A DNA stretch of 64,000 bases from assembly GCA_017853885.1 (NCBI GenBank), contig JAFMIR010000008.1, positions 62,001 through 126,000 of the forward strand. Reading direction: 5' to 3'. Position numbers and translations under genes: made by a program. Origin of the DNA: Prosthecobacter sp. (GTDB lineage: Bacteria; Verrucomicrobiota; Verrucomicrobiia; Verrucomicrobiales; Verrucomicrobiaceae). This document shows positions 7,818-15,177 of this stretch, one piece after another (position 1 is the first letter of the stretch; each line of letters begins with the position of its first letter). A model generated the notes under the pieces. The model saw only the letters and a list, made by a program, of their open reading frames with translations. It ran no database searches and was not told the DNA's origin.

Positions 7818-9413
7818 ATGCCATCCTACGCCTTCATCCGCCTCCGTGCCGCCGCCTGCTGCCTCCTCGCGCTGGCAGCTCTGGCCTCCTGCGCCAGCCC
7901 TCCGGCCAAAATCACGCGTAAAGCCTTCGATGTCATCCGAGGCGAGACTCCAGACACGCGCCTGCACCGGCTTATCGACCGCGTCGTGCGGGAGCCCGGA
8001 GCCAAAAATGCCGGCCAGACCCTCGGCACCGTCGTGGAAATCTTGAAATCCCGCCATCTGGGCGAGAACTACCTCGTCCCTTCACCAGATGCCACACACC
8101 CGACTTATCGTGTCTCGTTCGCCCCTTCCGGCACCGGCTGCTTCGCACCGGGGTATTTCGATGCGCTGGACTCCGCCGCCAATCTGGAGGTCAGCAAACT
8201 TGAGCACTATCGCAAGACCGGCACAGGCGCACCGCTCGTCGCCCTGCGTGAAAACCAGCACCGGGAAGCCATTGAGCGCTTTTACCCGCCGGAGGCCATC
8301 ACCCGTCCGCTGACCGCCACGCTCACACCTGGCACCCGCACCGGCAATGTGCAGGACGTGCGTATCTCCCTGCTCTGCCCGCTGTCACATCCCACCGTGC
8401 CCACCGCCACCGGGCAGAAAACACTCGCCGCCGACTACACCGCGCCTTGGGCCGCCTTTCTCAACCGCACCGGCAGCCTCAGCAAAGAAGCCATCTTCGA
8501 CATCCTCACCCGCAAGCCCAAGCGCGACCCGCAGCTCTACCTCATGGAGCCCTACAATCCGCACAAGGAGCCTCTCATCATGATCCACGGCCTCCTTTCC
8601 ACACCGCTGACATGGGCGCAACTCAGCAACGAAATGTGGGCGGATGAATCCATCCGCTCTCGCTACCAGATCTGGCACTACCTCTACAACACTTCCGCCC
8701 CGCCACTCTACTCCGCCCGCATCCTGCGCGGCCAGTTGCGTGAGTTGCAACGATTGCTCGACCCGCAGGGCACCGATTTCGCATGGAAGCATCTCAACAT
8801 TATCGCCCACAGCATGGGCGGCATCGTCACCAAATGTCTTGTCACCCGCCCCGGCGACGCCTACTGGGACGCTGCCTTCACCGTCCCGCACGAAAGCCTG
8901 AAAATCTCTGCCGATGACCGCGCCGCGCTCAACGAAGCCTTCCAGTGGGAACCCGTGCCGAACATCAAACGGATCATCTTCGTTGCCGTGCCCCATCAGG
9001 GCAGCGACTTTGCGGATAACTTCGCCGGGCGCATCGGCCGCTCCATCACTCGCACCCCCAACACCTTCAAAGCCTTCTATGAGCGCATCGCCAGCGCCAA
9101 CCCCGGCGCATTCACCCCCGAATACGCCGCGCTCGGCGCGGGCGAGATGAACAGCATCAGCGTCCTCTCCCCCAAGCAACCCACGCTCAAAATCCTCTCC
9201 CGGCTCCCCTTTGCCTACCCCATCCAAAAGCACTCCATCATAGGCAACCGTGGCAAGCCCGGCCCCATTGAGCAAAGCAGCGACGGCTTCGTGCCCTACT
9301 GGAGCAGCCACATCGACGGTGTGCTGTCGCAAAAAATCATCCCTTCTGACCACTCCGCCTTTCGCCACCCGGAAGGCGTCGCCGAGATCAAACGTATTCT
9401 CAAACTCCGATGA
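7818..9413 (+). CDS. Lipoprotein alpha/beta hydrolase (lipase-like)
   Basis: 531 residues from the ATG at 7818, chosen because it yields a clean lipoprotein signal peptide ending in the lipobox LASC. The remainder has an alpha/beta-hydrolase core: MIHGLLSTPLTW (oxyanion strand region) and the nucleophile elbow IAHSMGG, with a His near the C-terminus (DHSAFRHPE). It is probably a membrane-anchored esterase or lipase facing the periplasm; the substrate is not evident. The stop overlaps the next start by 4 bp (ATGA), so it is coupled with the zntB-like gene. Confidence 0.82.
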   Translation: MPSYAFIRLRAAACCLLALAALASCASPPAKITRKAFDVIRGETPDTRLHRLIDRVVREPGAKNAGQTLGTVVEILKSRHLGENYLVPSPDATHPTYRVSFAPSGTGCFAPGYFDALDSAANLEVSKLEHYRKTGTGAPLVALRENQHREAIERFYPPEAITRPLTATLTPGTRTGNVQDVRISLLCPLSHPTVPTATGQKTLAADYTAPWAAFLNRTGSLSKEAIFDILTRKPKRDPQLYLMEPYNPHKEPLIMIHGLLSTPLTWAQLSNEMWADESIRSRYQIWHYLYNTSAPPLYSARILRGQLRELQRLLDPQGTDFAWKHLNIIAHSMGGIVTKCLVTRPGDAYWDAAFTVPHESLKISADDRAALNEAFQWEPVPNIKRIIFVAVPHQGSDFADNFAGRIGRSITRTPNTFKAFYERIASANPGAFTPEYAALGAGEMNSISVLSPKQPTLKILSRLPFAYPIQKHSIIGNRGKPGPIEQSSDGFVPYWSSHIDGVLSQKIIPSDHSAFRHPEGVAEIKRILKLR

Positions 9414-10408
9414 TCCGCGACCTGCCCGAAAGTCACGCCCTGCTTTACCTTTGCGACCTGCCAGCCCAGCAGACCTGCAAGGAACATTGCCAGACCTACC
9501 GCGACAGCGGAGAGAGCGCCCTCTGGCTCCACCTCTGCGCCGTCAGCCCAGAGACCCGCCAGTGGCTCGAAACCCAGACCGATCTCGATCCCCTGCTCAT
9601 CGACGCCCTGCTGGCGGACGACACCCGGCCCCGCTTCCTCGGGCGCAAAGACGGCATCCTCCTCAACCTCCGCACCACCGGCACACACGGGCCCGGCCCG
9701 GGCGGCACGGAAGATTCCGAGGCTGATGAAGAAATGATCTCCATTCGCCTCTGGGCCACCAATAGCCACATCCTCACCTTCCGCCGCCGGGACAACCCCG
9801 CCCTCCTTCGCCTACAATCTGCCATCGCCCGCGGAGAAGGCCCCCGCAACTCCGGGCAATTCATCGCCCGCCTGTTGGAGGAAATCACTAACGACATCGG
9901 CCAGTTGATGACCACCCTCGAAGACCGCATCACCGAATCCGAGATCCATCTCGCCGACGGCAACTATCAGGCCTGTCACGACATCGCCCCCATCCGCCGC
10001 ACCGTCACCCACCTCTCTCACTACCTCGGGCCACAGTCCGTGGCCATCCACCGCTTTCTCGCCGCCCAGCCTGCCTGGGTGAACGAAATGGAGCACGCCT
10101 CCCTCGTCGAAAGCGACGACGACCACACTCGCCACGTCGAAGACCTCGCCAGCGTGCGCGACCGTGCCGTCATTCTCACTGAAGAGCTACGCACCCTTCA
10201 GGCCAACCGGCTCAACTCCATCACCTACCTCTTCTCTGTCGCCGCCACCATCTTCCTGCCGCTGAGCTTCCTCACCGGCCTGCTCGGTGTCAACCTCGGC
10301 GGCATCCCCGGCACTGGATCTAGCCAGGCCTTCTGGATGTTCGTGGGAGCCTGTATCATCCTCATCGCCGCGCAGGTAATCCTTTTCAAAAAACTTAAAT
10401 GGTTCTGA
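9410..10408 (+). CDS. zntB: CorA/ZntB-type divalent cation transporter
   Basis: 332 residues. There is a long cytoplasmic N-terminal domain of about 265 residues with charged helices. Two C-terminal transmembrane helices follow, with the GVN signature (LLGVNLGGIPG) in the loop between them, as in the CorA family. The N-terminal region, with WLHL and RLWATNSHILTFRR, is closer to ZntB (Zn2+ and proton co-transport) than to Mg2+ CorA. The start overlaps the lipoprotein stop and the stop overlaps the next start, indicating translational coupling. Confidence 0.85.
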   Translation: MIRDLPESHALLYLCDLPAQQTCKEHCQTYRDSGESALWLHLCAVSPETRQWLETQTDLDPLLIDALLADDTRPRFLGRKDGILLNLRTTGTHGPGPGGTEDSEADEEMISIRLWATNSHILTFRRRDNPALLRLQSAIARGEGPRNSGQFIARLLEEITNDIGQLMTTLEDRITESEIHLADGNYQACHDIAPIRRTVTHLSHYLGPQSVAIHRFLAAQPAWVNEMEHASLVESDDDHTRHVEDLASVRDRAVILTEELRTLQANRLNSITYLFSVAATIFLPLSFLTGLLGVNLGGIPGTGSSQAFWMFVGACIILIAAQVILFKKLKWF

Positions 10409-11001
10409 CCCAGATCACCGCCGCCCTTTCTCCAATGCTCGACCGGATATTCATGCGCAAACCCAGACAAGGAGGCAGCACCACCGTGTTGCCTGATGGT
10501 TTCCTCACCCCCGATGAAAAAGGCCAGCGCACCAGCGCCGCCAAAGCCGTCAACGACCTGCTCAACTACTATATCGGAGTCGCCGACAGCAAAGCCTCCA
10601 TCTTCCTCGCAGGCAGCGTCACCGCCGCTGGATTGCTGCTGTTCCGCTACCCGCCAGGTATTGGTAGCCAATTCCTCTACCTCGCTGCCGCCCTCCTGCT
10701 CGGCATCAGTCTCGTCTGCACCGCTCTGGTCATCATCCCCCGGCTCCCACCCGTTGATCAGCAAGCCAAGGGCGGGATATACTGGGGGGACATCATCGCT
10801 CATCCTGATGTCATCAGCTACGGCAAAACCTTCGCCGAACGCGCCTCCACCGCCCGGCTGGACGAAGACTACATCATTCTCAACTACAAGACCGCCCTCA
10901 TTCTGCGGCACAAGATGTCCATGCTGCGCATCGCCATCCTCTGCTTCGTCACCGGCGTCACCCTCGCCATCCTCCACCACGCTACCAATCATGCAGGCTA
11001 A
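10399..11001 (+). CDS. PycTM/DUF5706-like membrane protein
   Basis: 200 residues; its start overlaps the zntB-like stop by 10 bp. After a charged N-terminus, the segment NDLLNYYIGVADSKASIFLA leads into one hydrophobic helix, then a second helix near residues 93-113 and a third at about 175-195. The AD-x-KA motif, the helix pair and the late third helix resemble Pycsar transmembrane effectors (PycTM, formerly DUF5706). No nucleotide cyclase is encoded nearby, so this is an orphan relative and need not act in phage defence. Assignment is by pattern only. Confidence 0.6.
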   Translation: MVLTQITAALSPMLDRIFMRKPRQGGSTTVLPDGFLTPDEKGQRTSAAKAVNDLLNYYIGVADSKASIFLAGSVTAAGLLLFRYPPGIGSQFLYLAAALLLGISLVCTALVIIPRLPPVDQQAKGGIYWGDIIAHPDVISYGKTFAERASTARLDEDYIILNYKTALILRHKMSMLRIAILCFVTGVTLAILHHATNHAG

Positions 11002-11023
11002 CCGCCCTTCTAATTCCTTAACC

Positions 11024-11923
11024 ATGAACATCCGCGACCTCCTTCTTCCCGCCCTCGCCGCCGACGCCCTCTGCCTCGGGCCGCACTGGATCTACAGCCA
11101 GCGCCAGCTCGCCAGCATCTACCCCAACGGTATCGAACAATTCGACTCCCCACGAAGCAGCTACCATCCCGGAAAAACCGCAGGCGACCTCACTCACTAC
11201 GGAGACCAGACCATCGCCCTCCTCGAGAGCATCGCCCGTCACGGCAATTACACTCCCGAAGACTGGGCCGCCGACTGGACTCTCTTCTGGCAGGGAAACA
11301 CCACCAGCTATCGCGACGGAGCCACACGCGACACCCTCAGCAACTACCAAGCTGGGCACAAGACCCCATCCACCAGCAACGACCTTTCCGCCAGTGCCCG
11401 CCTCGCCCCCTTGCTCGGCCACCTCCGCAACGCACCGCTGAACGAACGCATCACCGCCGCCCGCAGCCAGAACGCCCTCACCCACGGCGATCCAGCCGTC
11501 ATCGACAGCGCCGAATACTTCACCCGCCTCGTCCATCATGTCGCCGAAACCGGCGACATCCTCCAGTCGCTGCAGTTGGCCTGCGACGGCCAATACAACG
11601 CCCTGCGGCCCGCCGAAACCCTCGCCGCCCTCTCCCCCGTGCTCGAACTCACTCCGCCCGAAGCCGCCCGCGCCCTCGGCCTCACCTGCCACCTGCCCGA
11701 AGCCTTCCCCCTCACCCTCTACTTCCTCAGCAACTACGCCGAAAACCCCCAGCAAGCCCTGCGCGACAACGCCCTCATCGGTGGTGACAACGCCGCCCGT
11801 GGCATGATTCTCGGCACCATCTTCGGTGCAGCCCATAGCACCTGCTGGCTGCCCCCGCACTGGGTCAGCGACCTGCACGAGTGGGAACGCATCGAAGACA
11901 TGCTGCTCGGCGTGGGAATTTGA
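11024..11923 (+). CDS. ADP-ribosylglycohydrolase family protein with reduced metal motifs
   Basis: 299 residues from the ATG at 11024. The all-helical ADP-ribosylglycohydrolase fold is suggested by the N-terminal AADALCLGPHWIY, the GDLTHYGDQT segment and the C-terminal IGGDNAARGMILGTIFGA. Classical members bind Mg2+ through S/TDDT and GGDTDT. Here these are YGDQT and GGDNAA, so two acidic ligands appear missing. It may belong to a divergent subfamily with altered chemistry. It is the last gene of the overlapping run that starts at selO or the lipoprotein. Confidence 0.75.
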   Translation: MNIRDLLLPALAADALCLGPHWIYSQRQLASIYPNGIEQFDSPRSSYHPGKTAGDLTHYGDQTIALLESIARHGNYTPEDWAADWTLFWQGNTTSYRDGATRDTLSNYQAGHKTPSTSNDLSASARLAPLLGHLRNAPLNERITAARSQNALTHGDPAVIDSAEYFTRLVHHVAETGDILQSLQLACDGQYNALRPAETLAALSPVLELTPPEAARALGLTCHLPEAFPLTLYFLSNYAENPQQALRDNALIGGDNAARGMILGTIFGAAHSTCWLPPHWVSDLHEWERIEDMLLGVGI

Positions 11924-11945
11924 AAACAAGCAGACTTCCACCAGA

Positions 11946-11961
11946 TATGACGCAAGTCATA
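11946..11961. promoter_or_regulatory. FNR-like operator, copy 4 (upstream of thioredoxin-fold gene)
   Basis: TATGAC-GCAA-GTCATA, a perfect 6+6 inverted repeat. Its centre is 41.5 bp before the ATG at 11995. A -10-like GATACT lies at 11981-11986. Taken together, class II activation would start the transcript within a few bases of the ATG, giving a nearly leaderless mRNA. Confidence 0.7.
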
Positions 11962-11994
11962 TGCTCCGCAAACATGGCATGATACTAACCTACC

Positions 11995-12513
11995 ATGCCA
12001 TATCAGCACGACATCGACTGCCCCGGAATTGAAGGCCACCCCGCACCGGATTTCTCACTTCCTTTGAACCTTCATGCCGACGGCACCCCCTCATCTGAAC
12101 CGCTGACACTGGCAAGCCTGAAGGGCGATTTTCGCCTTCTGTATTGCTTCCAAAGCTGGTGCCCCGGCTGCCACAGCAGCGGATTCCCAGCGCTCACCGA
12201 AATCGTCCAGGCCTTTTTAGATAAGCCTGGACGCCTCAGTTGCGCCGTCATTCAGACCGTTTTTGAGGGTTTTGAGGAAAACAGCTACGAAGCGCTCATC
12301 CAGACCCGCACCCGATACCCGCTAGCCGTCCCCTTCGCCCATGATGAAGGTGAAGGCAAGCCAGGCCACGGCTCTGTCATCATGCGCGACTATCACAACG
12401 GTGGAACCCCTTGGTTCATCCTCATCGCACCGGATGGTCGCGTCGTATTCAATGACTTCCGCATCCAGCCACAGGGTGTGATTGATGCCGTTAACGCCAC
12501 ACGCCACACCTGA
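11995..12513 (+). CDS. Thioredoxin-fold redoxin (AhpC/TSA-like)
   Basis: 172 residues. The N-terminal stretch GHPAPDFSLPL is typical of the AhpC/TSA and redoxin superfamily. The active site is FQSWCPGCHSSG, a CPGC pair in the thioredoxin position rather than a peroxiredoxin T-x-x-C. A cis-proline segment is seen in GTPWFILIAPDG. There is no signal peptide, so it is cytoplasmic. It probably reduces disulfides or supports the methionine sulfoxide reductases, with which it shares the palindromic operator. No ribosome-binding site is visible. Confidence 0.85.
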   Translation: MPYQHDIDCPGIEGHPAPDFSLPLNLHADGTPSSEPLTLASLKGDFRLLYCFQSWCPGCHSSGFPALTEIVQAFLDKPGRLSCAVIQTVFEGFEENSYEALIQTRTRYPLAVPFAHDEGEGKPGHGSVIMRDYHNGGTPWFILIAPDGRVVFNDFRIQPQGVIDAVNATRHT

Positions 12514-12758
12514 CCGAAGAAGCACATCGCGCAGGAGACTGACGACCGATGGTGATGACACAGGGACAGGTGTGACCTGTCTTGAAGCTCGTGTAAACAT
12601 GACTTCAACCCGGAAACCGAAGTTAAAGGAATCATCGTTTGGCGCTGAAGGCGTGGCTACGTGAGGTTGCGACACAACAGGCACCCGACGACCATGCACC
12701 AAACGATGAAGGGACATTGCACTTCGTTTTTCCTCCTGCCCACTCGTTTTTTATTCCA
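12514..12758. other. Non-coding stretch with two palindromes
   Basis: No convincing gene. GACAGG-TGTGA-CCTGTC (12565-12581) is a perfect inverted repeat shortly after the thioredoxin-fold stop. A second pair, TCATCGTTTGG (12632-12642) and CCAAACGATGA (12699-12709), forms 11-bp arms about 56 bp apart. Neither has a U-tract. They may be remnants of mobile DNA at the left edge of the island. Confidence 0.4.
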
Positions 12759-13012
12759 CTACCAAGCCTTCTCCTCCAAATCAGCAGCAAGCTCTCGGCG
12801 AAGATCCACATCCTTGCGGTTTGGTGTCTTTCTTTTTTGCGCTGCATGATGATGAGCAAATGCTTGGAGTAGATGCCCACACCATACTGGTTGCTTCCGC
12901 GTCCCCGATAAAGCTGAAACCAGATGGTGTTGTGAATGGCATTCAAAATATCACAAACAAGCTCTTCAAACGCGGACTTCTCCGCTAGCATTTCGTAATG
13001 GTATCGCCTCAT
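12759..13012 (-). pseudogene. Frameshifted N-terminal fragment of a PD-(D/E)XK-like nuclease
   Basis: The frame from ATG 13012 gives FEELVCDILNA, FQLYRGRGSNQYGVGIYS and then MQRKKER, a pattern seen at the start of proteins with Mrr-like nuclease domains (GxDI...QCKKK). In the next frames the same strand continues as KKKDT and then NRKDVDLRRELAADLEE, ending at a stop at 12759-12761. At least one or two frameshifts therefore interrupt the homology. The expected catalytic Asp of GVDIYS is Gly here, and the rest of the gene is missing. It is most likely the relic of a defence or restriction gene at the island boundary. Confidence 0.65.
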
Positions 13013-13076
13013 GATGGGCTGTTGACTTCAACCGAGGTCAAAACACTTCCAGAGCCACATTTTGCAATCGGCATTT

Positions 13077-13106
13077 TTGCCTGAACACACCGTGTTCTGA
13101 TACAAT
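13077..13106 (+). promoter_or_regulatory. Promoter of the element's first operon with embedded operator
   Basis: A -35-like TTGCCT (13077-13082) and an extended -10 TGATACAAT (TACAAT at 13101-13106) are separated by 18 bp. The spacer contains a perfect inverted repeat, GAACAC-ACC-GTGTTC (13083-13097), placed where a repressor would block RNA polymerase. It drives ardC, about 100 bp downstream. The repressor could be the XRE protein at 17403 or a host SOS regulator; the spacing does not match the B. subtilis LexA box. Confidence 0.55.
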
Positions 13107-13140
13107 GCGGACAGAGCGATCCGTGCTGCCACGGGCCTGC

Positions 13141-13192
13141 GGTTGTCAGCCTGAAGTCTGCCTCACTCCTGAGGTCGGCTTCTCCTGACAAC
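13141..13192 (+). promoter_or_regulatory. Structured 5' leader upstream of ardC
   Basis: GGTTGTCAG (13141-13149) pairs with CTGACAACC (13184-13192). Inside the 34-nt loop, CCTCA-CTCC-TGAGG forms a second hairpin. The structure ends 17 nt before the ardC ATG and could sequester or expose the ribosome-binding region. No known riboswitch class is recognised. Confidence 0.45.
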
Positions 13193-13209
13193 CCCAAACC
13201 GAAGCCCAC

Positions 13210-14130
13210 ATGAGCCACGCAGAGTCCCGCATTGATCCTTATCAAGCCGTCACCGATCTCATCCTTGAACACCTGGAACGCGGCGTCGTTCCCTGGCGCT
13301 GCCCCTGGCAGCGCGAAGTCGGCATCCCGCGCAACTTCCACACCGGCAAGACCTACAACGGCATCAACGTGCTGCTGCTGGGTCTGCGGCACATGCCGTC
13401 TCCCTACTGGCTGACATTTCGTCAGGCCCAGGAGCGAGGCGGTCACGTCCGCAAAGGCGAACACGGTGCCCATGTGATCAAAGTCGGCGAATCGAAGTCA
13501 TCGTCACCCGATGAAGTCGAAGCGACCGATGAACCCAGGCGGAAACGCCTGTTCCTTCGTGAATACACCGTCTTCAATGCGGTGCAGATCGAAGGCATCG
13601 ACTTCCCGCCGGTGAACCCGATTCCGCAACTCCCCGCGAGCGAACGAATCGAAGCCGCCGAGCAGATCGTCGCCGAAATGTCCAATCCCCCCTCCATCCA
13701 CGAGGGAGCAAGCACGATGGCCTGCTACCGCCTCCAGACTGACACAGTGCAGATGCCGCCATTTGGAAGCTTTGAAAGTGCCGAGGCCTACTACCTCACG
13801 CTCTTTCACGAGCTGATTCACGCGACGGGACATCCTGATCGCCTGAATCGCGAAAGCCTCCTCAAGCATGACGGATTCGGAGGGAAGGTCTATTCCCAGG
13901 AAGAACTCGTCGCTGAGATGGGGGCGGCTTTCCTCGGCATGGAAACGCACATCGTGAGCGATGCCCATGAGCAGTCCGCCTCCTACCTGCAAAGCTGGCT
14001 GGATGTCCTGCGTGTCAAAGAACACAAACGCTGGATCATCCAAGCCGCCGCCCAGGCAACCAAAGCCGCAAACTACATTCAAAACCGCGCCACCCCCGTT
14101 GACTCCAAAGAAGCGATCATGACAGCCTAA
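13210..14130 (+). CDS. ardC: ArdC-family antirestriction protein (ssDNA-binding domain plus metallopeptidase)
   Basis: 306 residues. Residues about 8-130 match the ArdC N-terminal ssDNA-binding domain (VPWRCPW, NFHTGKTYNGINVLLL, GGHVRKGEHG). Residues about 150-290 are a zinc metallopeptidase-like domain with HELIHATGH (His200, Glu201, His204) and a downstream EELVAEMGAAF glutamate. In plasmid R388 and related systems ArdC protects incoming DNA from restriction during conjugation. It is the first gene of the element, as expected for an early-expressed transfer gene. A hairpin terminator follows. Confidence 0.92.
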   Translation: MSHAESRIDPYQAVTDLILEHLERGVVPWRCPWQREVGIPRNFHTGKTYNGINVLLLGLRHMPSPYWLTFRQAQERGGHVRKGEHGAHVIKVGESKSSSPDEVEATDEPRRKRLFLREYTVFNAVQIEGIDFPPVNPIPQLPASERIEAAEQIVAEMSNPPSIHEGASTMACYRLQTDTVQMPPFGSFESAEAYYLTLFHELIHATGHPDRLNRESLLKHDGFGGKVYSQEELVAEMGAAFLGMETHIVSDAHEQSASYLQSWLDVLRVKEHKRWIIQAAAQATKAANYIQNRATPVDSKEAIMTA

Positions 14131-14136
14131 ACCCCG

Positions 14137-14163
14137 AAGCCTCTCCACACTCTGGAGAGGCTT
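14137..14163 (+). terminator. Hairpin after ardC
   Basis: AAGCCTCTCC, a 7-nt loop and GGAGAGGCTT form a perfect 10-bp stem 7 bp after the ardC stop. The trailing sequence (TGTTCGTG) is only weakly U-rich, so termination may be partial. Confidence 0.6.
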
Positions 14164-14184
14164 TGTTCGTGATAGAATGCATTC

Positions 14185-15117
14185 ATGACAACAACGCAGC
14201 AGCGGCTTCCACGCTTCAAACGTGCACCCGAAGCCGCCGGATCATTTCAATTCACCCCACGCGACCTCGAACTCTTGAGGCACATCGCGGAGCATCGCTT
14301 CATCAAGTCGGAGTGGCTCGTTAAGCTCGTGGGTGGCAGCCGACAGCAGGTGCTTCGTCGGCTCAACCTGCTCTACCACCATGGCTACCTCGACCGGCCC
14401 CACTGCCAGCTCGATTATTACCACCAAGGCGGATCACGCAGCATGATCTATGGCCTCGCCTCTCGTGGAGCCGGCCGTCTCCGCCGTGACCTCAATATGC
14501 CCTTTGAACGCATGGACTGGACGACTCGCAACAAGCACTTTGGCCGACTTTTCCTCGAACACACGCTCATGGTCAGCGACTTCATGGCGGCGCTCGAACT
14601 GGAGTGCCGCGACCGCAGTGACATACGACTGATCTATGGCGGCGATCTCCCGCAGCCCAAAGAGCGAGCCTATCGCCGCGAGCCGTTTCGTTGGACGGTT
14701 GATCTTCCAGGCAAGCGCCATGTCGGCGTGGTTCCAGACAAAGTTTTTGCTCTCGACACCAACCGCTCGGATGGAAACACCTCGCGAATGATCTTCTTCC
14801 TGGAGGCGGATCGAGGGACGATGCCAGTTGAGCGACGAGACTTGAGGCAGAGTTGTTTGCTCAGAAAGGCAAAGGCCTACGAGGCAACCCATGCCTCAGC
14901 CCGGCATCGTGAATGGCTGGGGGCCCGTCGTTTCTGCCTGCTGATGCTCATGGCAGGAGCCGAGCGACGCGAGCATGTGCGGGCCGCTTTCAAATCGGCT
15001 TCATGGTTGCGGGTGATCGAACCTGATGATGTCGCTGCCTTACTCAAGCCGTCAATGTTGCACCACATTCCTCAGCCGCGGTCAACTCCCGCCAGAACAA
15101 GCCGCCTGATACCATGA
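14185..15117 (+). CDS. Replication-relaxation family protein
   Basis: 310 residues. An N-terminal winged helix (residues about 20-85: FTPRDLELLRHIAEHRFI, then SRQQVLRRLNLLYHHGYLDR) is followed by a domain containing GVVPDKVFAL and FFLEADRGT. This layout matches the Replic_Relax family found on plasmids and conjugative elements, some members of which are needed for plasmid replication or DNA relaxation. The P-D...LEAD pattern resembles a PD-(D/E)XK nuclease core. If active, this protein could supply the nicking or processing activity otherwise missing from the element. Confidence 0.78.
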   Translation: MTTTQQRLPRFKRAPEAAGSFQFTPRDLELLRHIAEHRFIKSEWLVKLVGGSRQQVLRRLNLLYHHGYLDRPHCQLDYYHQGGSRSMIYGLASRGAGRLRRDLNMPFERMDWTTRNKHFGRLFLEHTLMVSDFMAALELECRDRSDIRLIYGGDLPQPKERAYRREPFRWTVDLPGKRHVGVVPDKVFALDTNRSDGNTSRMIFFLEADRGTMPVERRDLRQSCLLRKAKAYEATHASARHREWLGARRFCLLMLMAGAERREHVRAAFKSASWLRVIEPDDVAALLKPSMLHHIPQPRSTPARTSRLIP

Positions 15118-15127
15118 GCCGTGGAGG

Positions 15128-15157
15128 TGTTTGCAAAACGCAAACATCCCGCAAACA
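15128..15157. promoter_or_regulatory. TGTTTGC/GCAAACA palindrome and repeat before the primase gene
   Basis: TGTTTGC-AAAAC-GCAAACA (15128-15146) is a perfect 7+7 inverted repeat, and a third GCAAACA unit follows at 15151-15157. The unit cluster ends 20 bp before the ATG at 15178. It could be an operator, or a small set of replication-initiator binding repeats given the neighbouring replication genes. Confidence 0.5.
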
Positions 15158-15177
15158 CCAACACAGCTCATTCACAT

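Noticed and set aside
8385..9368. 327-codon minus-strand frame opposite the lipoprotein hydrolase
   Set aside because: Low-complexity Gly/Val/Asp-rich translation typical of antisense frames in GC-rich DNA.
10496..11023. Upstream extension of the ADP-ribosylglycohydrolase frame
   Set aside because: The extension is Ser/Pro-rich and lies out of frame over the PycTM-like gene; the ATG at 11024 gives the family N-terminus.
11018..11941. 307-codon minus-strand frame opposite the ADP-ribosylglycohydrolase gene
   Set aside because: Gly/Val/Glu-rich antisense frame with no motif; the plus strand has clear family signatures.
13083..13097. LexA box
   Set aside because: GAAC-N7-GTTC does not match the GAAC-N4-GTTC box of Gram-positive bacteria, so SOS control is not claimed.
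15121..15177. GTG start for the primase
   Set aside because: It would place the GCAAACA repeats inside the coding region and adds residues without conserved character; the ATG at 15178 is preferred.
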